From Liolophura sinensis (taxonomy: Eukaryota > Mollusca > Polyplacophora > Chitonida > Chitonidae), in assembly GCF_032854445.1 (NCBI RefSeq), contig NC_088295.1:28257385-28321384 (forward strand): a stretch of DNA of 64,000 nt, in the 5' to 3' direction. The position numbers and the translations under genes are program-made. Below are positions 13,401 through 25,400 of this stretch, in pieces. Under the pieces are notes generated by a model. That model worked only from the letters and a program-made list of their open reading frames with translations, did no database searches and had not been told where the DNA came from. The stretch's first letter is position 1. Each line of letters opens with the position of its first letter.

Positions 13401-16400
13401 CCTCATAAAAGTGAAATATTCTTAAGGGCGAGATAAATCATCAAGCGGTAAAATTAGATTTCCACCTGCTACAAACCTAGTGCACGGGCATCAGGTGTCA
13501 CAGAGCATTTCGTCAACATAAACTACACTAGTATCACCACGCTTATTGGCAACAAGTGCAAAAAGATAACAGGACAATCCTTCTAGACTGGTACAGTATT
13601 GGTCATTTATCCATTTATGTTGCTTGATTGGTATTTCACGTCGTTCTCAGAAATATTTCCCTAGTAAGAGGGTGTTTGGGTCTAGGATAAAGGAAACCTG
13701 ATGGCGCCAAAACCTCCGAACAACCGTTTCCAGTTGAAACAATAGCTAGATTGGCATACGTGACTTCATATGTCACTAATGGTGTGAACTGTAGTGCCTT
13801 AGAAGTTTCCTCCAGATTACTTCCGCGGGTTATGTGTGGCCATTATTATCTCAATTGGACGTACCCAATCCGTTATGTGTGGCAATATGGCAATTATCAC
13901 AATGTTAAGTGACCGTACCTTGCCGGTTATTTGTGACCATATGGCAATTACTAGTATCACAATCTCAATTGAACGTACTCTACCCGTTATGTGTGACCAA
14001 TTGGCAATTATCACAATGTTAAGTCACCGTACCTTACCGATTATTTGTGACCATATGGCAATTATCATATTCCCAATTGTACACATGTTATCGGCCATAT
14101 GGCAATTATCACAATGTTAAGTGGCCGTACCTTGCCGGTTATTTGTGACCATATGGCAATTACTAGTATCACAATCTCAATTGAACGTACTCTACCCATT
14201 ATGTGTGGCCAATTGGCAATTATCACAATGTTAAGTGACCTTACCTTACCGGTTATTTGTGACCATATGACAATTATTATATTCCCAATTGTACGTATGT
14301 TATCCGTTATGGGTGGCCATATGGCAATTTTTACAATTTTAAGTGACCGTACCTTACCGGTTATTTGTGACCATATGGCAATTATCATATTCCCAATTGT
14401 ACACATGTTATCCGTTATGTGTGGCCATATGGCTATTATCACAATTTTAAGTGACCGTGCCTTACCGGTTATTTGTGACCATATGACAAGTATCATATTC
14501 TCAATTGAAAGTATTCTATCCGTTATGTGTGACCATATGGCAATTATCATATTCTCAATGGGGCGTACTGCACCCGTTATATGTGACCATGTGACAATCC
14601 TCATATTCTATATGGCAAAGCTCAGCTGTTAAATGGGTTATTTGTGGCTATATGACAATTATCACTATGTCAAGTGACCATACTACACTGGTAGTGTGTG
14701 ATAATCTGTCAGTTATTACTCTGGCAAATTGGCGTATTTCATCAGTTATCTGTGACGATATGACAACTATTTTACAATCAATTGGCCGTACCTCACCGGT
14801 TATGTTTGACCATATGGCAACTACCACAAAGCCAATTGACCGTACCCCACGGGTTATGTTTGACCATATGGCAATTACCACACGGCAAATTGACCGTACC
14901 TCACCAGTTAGGTGTGATCATATGTCAGGTACCACCCGGCAACTTGACCGTGCATCACAGGTTATGTTTGACCATATGGCAATTCGCACACAGCAACTTG
15001 ACCGTACCTCACCAGTTATGTGTGATCATATGTCAGTTACCACACGGCAACTTAACCGTACCTCACCAGTTATGTGTGATCATATGGCAATTACCTCACG
15101 GCAAATTAGCCTTACCTCACCAGTTATGTGTGATCATATGTCAGTTACCACACGGCAACTTGACCATGCCTCACCGATTATGTTTGACTATACGGCAATT
15201 ACCACACGGCAAATTGACCGTACCTCATCAGCTATGTGTGATCATATGTCAGTTACCACAGTGCAACTTGACCGTACCTGACAAGTTACGTGTGATCATA
15301 TGTCAATTACCACACGGGGGGCCTCCGTGGCTCAGTTGGTTAGCGCGCTAGCGCAGCGTAATGACCCAGGAGTCTCTCACCAATGCGGTCGATGTGAGTT
15401 CAAGTCCAGCTCATGCTGGCTTTCTCTCCGGCCGTATGTGGGAAGGTCCATCAGCTACCTGCGGATGGTCGTGGGTTTCCCTCGGGTTCTGCCCGGTTTC
15501 CACCCACCATAATGCTGGCCGCCGTCGTATAAGTGAAATATTCTTGAGTACGGCGTAAAACACCAATCAAAAAAAAAAAATTACCACACGGCAACTTAAC
15601 CGTACCTCACCAGTTATGTGTGATCATATGGCAACTACCAAACGGCAAATTGGCCTTACCTCACCAGTTATGTGTGATCATATGTCAATTACCACACGGC
15701 AACTTAACCGTACCTCACCAGTTATGTGTGACCATATGACAATTACCACACAGCAAATTGACCGTAACTCATCATTTATGTGTGATCATATGTCAGTTAC
15801 CACACGGCATCTTGACCGCACCTCACCTGTAATGTTTGACCATATGGCAATTGCCACACAGCAAATTGACCGTAACTCATCAGTTACGTGTGATCATATG
15901 TCAATTACCTCACGGCAACTTGACCGTGCCTCACTGATTATGTTTGACCATATGGCAATTACCACACAGCTAGTGTTTCATATTATTGTGTAGAGAACCG
16001 GAGTACACCGGTCTTAATCGAACGTTAACTTGTACAAATGGCACAATGAGTGTCCAAGAAGGTTTAAGACTGGTACTGAGCCCTCGCTTCATTTGTCAGC
16101 TGATAAGAGTCACTTATGTCTTTGCACTGAGCCACAAGTCGATCCCCTTTTCAATGTACTTGAGAGCTGTCTGTTATCTGTATAGTTCACCGTGGGGATG
16201 ACATCTTCTAAATCTTCTATTGTTAATGTCTCTTTTGTTTACATATACATCACCTGTACAAATTTTCAGGATGACGACACAAACTTGAGGCGTACTGGAA
16301 CCGCCACTGTTTTCATATCAGTGGAGGACGTTGATGATGAGAACCCTGGTTTTAGGTCAGATCATTACAGCCTACAGATCCCGGAGGAGGTAAGATCACA

Positions 16401-19400
16401 TATATACATTTAGCCTGTCCGGGCATTAGCTAAGATCATTACAGCCTACAGATTCTGAAGGAGGTATTATCACACATATACATTCAGCCTGTCCGGGCAG
16501 TAGCTCAAATCATTACAGCCTACAGATACGGGGGAGGCTAAGTCACGCATATACATACAGGTTGTTAGGGCATTAGCTAAGATCATTACAGACTACAACC
16601 CCCGGAGGAAGGAATATACTCCTGATGCTACCTTATTTGATGAAGAGTTCAACACATGTTATCGAATCAGCAAGATATGTTTGCGCGACAAACAGTGCCC
16701 ATTATGGCATATTGAGTTCAATACGGGTAAATTTGTATCTAAGAAATGATTTGTATTCACCATTTTCAATTTTCTTTCCAGAATTCCAGTTGGACGAACG
16801 TCCCGTTATTCACCAGTCCTAAGCTAGAGGCCTTTGACCAAGATCTGGGTGTAAACAGCGACATTTTGTACAGACTCGTACCCGGTGAGATATAGCGCCC
16901 GTGTGGCTGTGTTGGACTTTGGAAATTGTATAACAAAGTGTACTGTGCATGCAGTTAAATATGTATTGGCTTTCAGTTTCTATTTTGGGGTTGGAATAAT
17001 CGTAATTTTTATCTAAGGGCTACTCAGACAAATTTTCAGGCTACCTTGATTGTTAAGCTTTTTATTTATGGCATGTTTTGTATAAAATAAGAATTTCTCT
17101 GTTTGTTTCCGATATAATTTGGAATACCGGTGTCGAAAATTATTCCATCATTTCTTAAATTTCCATCATTTCCAAGACACATTTTAATAATCTAGGAGCG
17201 CTTCATTAATAAATTCAGCAGTCTGAGATTAGTGAGTTAATAATCTAACGATTTTCCCTCGCCATTTGCGTAATCTCTGTCTGAGACGGTTTTTGTGCCA
17301 CTTTCCCCGTCACCAGGTCCACCTGAACCACAGGCGCTCCACGAGCTGTATCACAATTTCAATGTGGACAAGGACACTGGGGCTATCACGATGGCAAACA
17401 AGCTAGACAGAGAGCAGATCAGAAAGGATGGGATTACTCTACCTTTCTCTTTGTATATCGAGGTAATATATACCGTTACCGCTGACCAACAATTAGCCTG
17501 TAGCATAATGAGGCCACTTCCTAAAGACGCGCATGCGATGTGAAACAGAGTATCGCTTCTTCGATGAATATGGCGAAGAGCAACTCGTGCGTTATATACA
17601 TTGTTCTGAAGTTTTTGTCACAGATATTGTTGTTGGAGATTTTTTTTACCCAGCAATGCCAAACCATTCCAAAAGCAGAGGAAGGAAATGGAAGCAGAAC
17701 ATGCCACGTTGCTTGAGGTTCCATTACAGCAAGAAGTTACCTTAGAGCTAATCTTCACGGACAGCTCCGTTTGACTTGAAGTTGTCTAACAATGCGCCTT
17801 TAAAATTCATATTGGATAATTACCTTCTCTTATCGACCTTTATTGTGCGTTTCTGTCTACGTCAGCAACGTTACAGTGGAGAATTATGAGGACTGGTCCC
17901 TTAAAGTATGGTGGGGATCCGGATAGGGGGCTCACGCTAGATACAGGAACTTTTTAAACGATTTACAGGCTAGATAGAATTAATGCAGAGTATTGTCCAT
18001 GTGTCTGTATAGTGGAGGAATTTCTACATTTAGCTATGGCGGAAGTTTGTGCTGTCTTGGAAAGCATATATACGGCTAGAATTAAAAATGTAATTATTTT
18101 CTGCATTTTATAGGCGTATGAGAACAGCACGATTCAGCGCTCCAACATAACAGTTGTCAGCATCACTGTGACAGACTTGGACGACAATCGGCCTGTGTTC
18201 TCACATTCCTTGTATACGACGGAAATTGTAGAACAGCCTACTTTCGGCAGCACCGTGGCCTTCGTGACGGCCACGGATAGTGACGAGGTAAATGCCTATT
18301 TGGCTATCTCATTTTCTTACATGACAACAATCAGTGAACTAATCTATTGTGGTCAAAAAGACTGTATTCTTGATTAGAATTTATCCCCACTGCCATCGAT
18401 GATGAAATTCTAAGAACCAAACAGTCAAATTATTTTATTTTATTTTTCAGAAAGTTTCTGCTGAAATTAACTGTTGTTTTGGTCGTAGCAAAATCGGGGC
18501 CGGTACAGGCTGTGCATTGAGAAATCTTAATTTCAACCTTTACATAAAGAATTTTTCAATTATGCAATGGCGGTTAGCTTTTTGGTTGGAGAAAACCATT
18601 GGCATTTGGCAAGCTACTGACAAACTTTCCCGCATGTGAAACTCTGGTATTCCACTTCATCTTATTTAGGCATACACCATACTGGTGCAAGTTCTCCAAC
18701 AAATGTTAGACTGTTGAAACGGTCAAACGAAGGTCATCGGCTGCTTATTGGCACAAAGGACTCATCAGTTAGAGCGCGGGGAAAATGTGCTAATTTCGAT
18801 TTACGTCACAATTTGTTGGAATGATTTAAAAACTAGGGTGTCAAACATCTTCGCTGAGAAACTTTTTCAGTGACCATTATGCCTTCTGTTCTGCAAATTA
18901 TGGGTAGAAACTCAGATATCTTGCTATCTGTGACATATTTCCGCTTCATCTTTATCTAATTACGCTTAACCTGGTGGTGTAAGTGTCCATGGTTATCAAA
19001 TCTGGATGGTGCTTTTATGAACAGTTGCAATCAAGCGCGATTCACATAGCTATATATTTGTACTACTACGGGCTACGAGTTTGAAATTTGAGTACGAATA
19101 TCTGACTTGACGGTTACATCCACAAATTCCCTTCCAAAGGCAGGATTTGAACCCTAGTATGTCATAGCGATTGGAAGGTAAGCAACATAACCACTGGGCC
19201 ATAGCCCGCTTCATACTAAATTGGACATTTTATTCCAGTTACACGCAGTATACCATATATATTAGAACCATCATGACGAATTAACTAGCACAATACTGTT
19301 TGAATTGCAGGGCGTAAATTCTTATTTCACTTACAAGCTTCTAAACGGCACTGAATATTTTGGGGTGACGGGCAACGAGACAGGACCAGGAATTATTGTA

Positions 19401-22400
19401 GTGAAGAATGGCACAACGCTGGACAGGGAAACGAACCCAACTTATTGGATCAAAGTGAGTTTCTTACTTTTCGACGGAAACCAGTGGTGCAATTTACGTA
19501 CATTTTTGGAATATTTTAAGATTTAAGCAGTCAGTTGTAGTTCTGAAGAATCTTGAACGATACTAACTTTTACTTTGTCTACTTCAAAGTCATAATTTAT
19601 AACATACCCTAAAATTGTGCTTGTACGCGTTGCAGAAGAAAGGTAAATACAAAGGAATCGATGTGACGATTGTATTGCTTAGAATTTTTGACCATAGTTG
19701 AAACATTCTGAAGGAATTCTATTTACATTTCTTAAATATTCTTATAAATCGGCCAAAGATATTCTAGCTTTTTAGTGTATATTTTTGTTCTTCGTTAGAT
19801 TGGAACAAACACAGACACGGACCAAAAGCACACGACTATTTTACAAATATCACTACAAGACGTCAACGACAATGTTCCTATCTTTGATGAAAAGGAGTAC
19901 CATTTTGAAGTCCGTAACAGAACAGTAAGTACATCATGCTTTCTTTGTTATAAAAGTTTAGAATGAAATTCAAGGAAGAATAAACTATTATAGTTTTACA
20001 ACATTATTTCACACGTTTTTCTGATCAATCCCAAACTCGGCATGTATCATATAGATTTTTTTAAACGTTAATTTTCATTGTTTGTTTGTTGTTGTTGTTG
20101 TACTGCATGGTATGAAGGCCTATTACTGCATGTTTGGTGTATCATTTTTCAACATTGCAGGCTTCGGGAGGCTCGTCTATGGTTTTAGTTGGTGATGTTC
20201 TGGGTACAGTATCAGTAAGTACCACTGTACTAGCCTATATTTATTTATTTATTTGGTTGGTGTTTTGTGTCATACTCAAGAATATTTCACTTATACGACG
20301 GCGGCCAGCATTATGGTGGGAGGAAAAGGGGCAGGGCCCGGGAAAAACCCTCGACCATCCGCAGGTAGATGACAGACCTTCCACGTACGGTCGTATTAGC
20401 CTATATAGTTATTCTGTCCACTTGATCATACCTTGCATAGATAGCCCAATCAATGGCGGTGGCTGGTGAATGGCGAAGAATCAGTAATTTAAGGCATTAT
20501 GCTTCACTCGGACATCCTTTTGTTGGACAAGATTTACGTATTGGAATCCACAATACTTCCGTATGCTAATTTTATTCAATTGAAGCACATTATTTTTTAT
20601 ATGCAGGCATCCGATAAAGACGATGGAGAAAATGGCAGAGTTTCCTATTCATTTGGGAGTCCCGGGTAAATCTGTGTATGCCTCAGCTAGCATGTCAATA
20701 CGTATATTTATATAGTTGCCAATAAAGGCTCTTTTTATATGGACTTTTCGACTCTTTGTCACTGTTTTTAATCTGTACTACAAGAATTCTGCATTAACAA
20801 CAAAGAGTGATTAATATACATCAATATTAGAAATGTAAAAATTTTTAGAATTTGGTTCTGTATTCAGATTAAAAATATATAGTTAAGCTAAGATAGTTTA
20901 CTGTTTACCTTTAGAATCGATGGTTATCTGAGCATTGACCCAACGTCCGGAAAAATAACGGTATCTCGTACGCCTTTACCCTTGGAAGGGGACATTGCTT
21001 CATTGGAGTTCTATGTCAAGGCGACAGACCACGGCAACCCTCGGTTGGAATCGGTGACGTTAGTCAAGGTTGGGTCTTCTAACATAAAATACTCAGTGTA
21101 ATATTTTGAATTATTTTGAGTAAAGTGAGCAGTACTTTTGTGTATACAGATTTACTTATTTATTCACGCGGAAAGTGCTAATAGAAGGCTATTTTCTTTC
21201 AATAATCTGCAATGTTGGATTTATTTGTTTGTTTGACTGGTGTTGTACGCCGTACTCCAGAAAATTTCATCTACGCTGGCGGCAGGCATTAAGGTGGGAG
21301 GCAACCAAATAAAACCCATGTTGATCAGTCCGGCATGAAGTTTCTTGAATGTGAAAGTTGTTCTTCATTGTTCGCAAGACCCAATGTTGTGGTTATACAT
21401 TTTCTGGAGATTTATCCGTTTATTTGGTAATCAACCATGGCATAAACTTTTCGAAGGACATAGACGGGGAGTTTTTATATGATGTTTTGACAATAACTAC
21501 ATCATAAAAGAAAACTGCAGCAAATCATGTACATTATATGAGGAAATTGTAGGCAATATCTGAACACTTCTGTGCGAATGTCTCTTTCAGGTAATACAAT
21601 ACAATGACGACATCAGTTATTTCCTGTACGCTGATGTGTCCGCCGATCTTCTGAGGCGTGATAAGGTCCCCTTACAAGGGTACGTGATGATTTCTTAGCA
21701 ATGCACAAGACTTCGCTTAACACAGACAACTTGAGATTTGGGCGTGTGGATTACTTCCTTGAACGTCATTTTTGATATTCCTGTAGGGAACTAGGTTTTT
21801 TCGGTTTCCAGGGATTGTAGAAGAGGTGACATTTTTCTAAATGACTGCATGCAGAATGAGTACATTTTCTTGCCCCGTTTTTTTTTGGGGGGGGGGAGAT
21901 TAGTGCTTAAAACCGTATTCAAAAATTTTAGTTTTTAACGTGAGATTTAACCTGACATTTAGTCGAAATTCAGGTACATTAGCGCGCCATTTAGCCCTGC
22001 GAGATTTAGAGGAATGTCGCATCCAGAACGCGACATTCCTCTAAACCTTGATTATCCGAATATCGCCCTTCCTGAGTTGAGTTGAAAGTTAAAATTGAAT
22101 AATGAGATCAATTCTGACGAGATTGAGAGTATATAGGGGAGATTCTGACGAGATCCCGGTAAGGAACGAAAAAGCAATATTTATTCAGGGCGGCGAGATA
22201 CAGCTAACATCGCGAGATTCGGACGCAGACTCAAGATTTAAACGAGATTCTCTACTGAATATCGTTGCAGCCTATTTGTAATTTCTTCAGAATATCGCGT
22301 TGGCCTCCTAATCCGGACTGAATCTCGACATATCGCTGTTCCTAGTTTGGAGAAATGTGTGGGAGGGAGCATTGCCGCCCCTGGCTTCCATGCATCCAGT

Positions 22401-25400
22401 GCAAAAGGGTAGCGTTTCTGCAAAACAAATATATAATGTTGATTCTGCGAAAAGAAACGTGTAATTTCGCCTTTCCTAGTTTACACGACCCTCACCAATT
22501 ACTTTTGTATCATATGTCTCAATATCATTGCCTTATGACAGATATGCTACTTCTTTCTTGTAGCGATGTGTCATTATTAACTTCTTTGCCTTACTTTCCA
22601 TTATGTCTGTTGATAGATATGTCATTGTTGCCTTCGTGGAATGGAGATATCATTTCCGACTTCTTTTAGCATGTGTGCCACCAAAAACCTTGTTATGACA
22701 TGTATGTCTGCAACAGATCTTCCCTCACATAGAAATGGTGCGTCCCATTGTTTTGTTAACATATTAGCGTTATATATATGTACAGTTTCTTCTGTTGTTT
22801 TCTTATCACAAAGGAAGATAAAATTGACACAGTTTACTCATGATTTTGTTTATTTTGTCAGAAATCTGAGTGCAATACTGGGTGAGGACGTGACAATAGC
22901 TAATGTGATACCGGACAACAAAGGTGGTTTGGATTTATCCAGGTGAGACGCGTTTCTTTATGGAAAAAAGTTAGCTACCTAGCTCCGAAAAAAGACATTA
23001 TTTTCACTTTTTGGTATTCAATGTTTCAGCATTTCCAATATCGTACATTTCCAGCGCGTAAAGGCAAAATGACATAAAGTTAATTTTGAAAATATTAAAT
23101 AACCAAAACGAAGACTTGGAGCAAACGTTTCTCGGACATGTCAGAGTATTTCTGTCGGCAACAAGTGTGTGGATATTGCGGATATGTAAATACTACCATC
23201 TGTAATGTTTTCCATTCAAGCATGAGGATTTGTACGTAATCACCTATGGCGTACTTTTCAGATCACAGATTCAACTCACGGCCACCCATTCCAACGGTAC
23301 CCCAGTGACAAGAGATCAGCTCAGAAGGTATACCAGCCTATTCTTGCACACAAAAGAATCCATCGAGTCCGCGGGTCGATAGAATTTTGCAACAAGTCCT
23401 AAAAACTATTCTTGTTCATGAATATTAAGCGAAATGTAACAGGAAGGCGTGGACTGTGGCTCACTGGCATGGTGTGAAACTGCAACCACGAAGGCACACG
23501 GTCTTGGGACAGGAAAATTTGTATAGATTGAACTGTTAATTGCTCATTCGTTTAGGACCACTCGTCTCCTACCTATAAGGTTTATGGTCTGTGGGAAATT
23601 GTGTCAGTAATAGGAAGTTCGATTCCAGTACCCTGAAAACTACGAGTATATTACAAACAAATAAGTAAATATAGTTTGAATGTTTTGATAGGATTCTCAT
23701 TCATTTCATCATATCACACTTAACATTCTGAGATGAAGAAACAACTTGGATATACATGTATTATGCCATTGTAACAGAATTCATTTTACTCCATATTCTT
23801 AGCCTGGCTAATCGTCATCACGCAGAAATCCAAGCCTTGTTCGATGCCTACAAGCAGACCAATCCATCAGGGGAGAATTCCGAAGAGGGGCTGGGTCCAG
23901 CCGTTATCGCACTCATTGTCATTGTCTGTGTTGTCTTCATCACGGCGGTCATTGTCTTATTGGGATACTGCCACATGGCGCGGAAGTGAGTTTTATATTT
24001 CATCGGCCATTTCTCTTTAGTTACCAGACGTCGGATTGCTTGTGTCACGGATGGTTAGCAATAATGCAGCAGGCAGCTTCTTTGATTGTAATTGTATTCT
24101 AATGGAGACCGTTCTGTTAAAAAAAATGCCTACACAAAAGGAAAGTGCATCTGCAACGACTATAAAGTTTCTAGGGCTTTTATATACCAAGGTCGGTGTA
24201 AGCCGATTTATTTCCTTTCCTTTTTTAGGAAAGGTACGTCAGATTGTTTGTTTTATTACTGCGATCTGTTCTCTTTTTTCTGTCCAGAATGAAGAAGTTG
24301 GCGCGCTTGGATCAGAACATGACTCTGCGACCGACAATTTATGAAACTCAAGAGTTGAAATTAGACGTTGAGGGCGAAACCTCTGATTATGACAAGTCCG
24401 AGTCCTTGGAAGATGAAGACGTGGCAGAAAACGATGTGGAAGAGGGCATTTCTGAACTCCGATGGAATCCCGCTTACACTGGGGGGGATAATGTGGTCAA
24501 TTTTTCGGAAGTAACCGAGCTGAAGCAGTACTTCACATACCCGCCAGTTAGGAGTTCGGAGGATACTGAAGCTGATGTCAGTGATACGCACAAAAGCCAG
24601 GGTGACGCTGACACGGTTGTTAGTCAGGAAAAAGCTACTGACGGCTCCGTTACAGACGTCGAGGACACAGAGAACGTGTTAAGTGTGCCTCTACATGGGG
24701 CAGCAACGGATGAGGTTTCAACACTCACTGAATTAACAACCGTACCCGAACCAGATATGGACAGTGATGAGTCAAGAGCTTCTTCTCCTGTGTCTGAGAC
24801 AGTGCCGTTTGAAAGGGAAGACGGTCCTGATGGCCAAGAAGAGGTTTCTTCGCAATCACAGTCTACACCCCCCGAATCACCCAAACCGCCACGAACCGAA
24901 CAATTAGTGCCACCTAGAGAGACTGACGGGCGTGCTTCATCCGACAGTCTTATTCATCTCGCGCCACCCATTCCAGTAACTAACTCGGAGCCTCAGTTGC
25001 CACTACAAAGCACGGGTTCCCTTGAGCACTACAACCCTACAGAGGATTACGATATGAACACGGAGACAGGCAGCGTACCCGACACAGATAGTAATGAAGT
25101 AGCACGGGGTGCAGGCCCAGAACCTGATCCGGATTATAACCACCTGGTGCCATTACCTGAGCCCAAACCAGACTATGCTAAGGTATCCTTCTCTGACACA
25201 ACCATTGCCATTGATACTGACAACAAGGTCGAAGTTATCAAACAGATCCACGACGAAGAAGAATCGGTTAGCGAGGAAACATCCACACAAGCAGACGACG
25301 ACGATGTTGCAAAAGATGACTTACCGGCAGTACCAGACGCTACTAAACAACCGCCTTTAACTGGCAATAGCAATCAAGTTGTTAATGACGAGATGCCATC

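Noticed and set aside
15318-15410. Candidate tRNA gene with A and B boxes
   Set aside because: It is the head of a SINE with target-site duplication and a full SINE body, repeated elsewhere in the window; it does not fold as a mature tRNA.
13817-15993. Long repetitive open frames (up to 209 codons) that look like an 18-residue repeat protein
   Set aside because: They are explained by the 54-bp satellite; frames are open on both strands, the SINE interrupts them, and no splice or start context supports translation.
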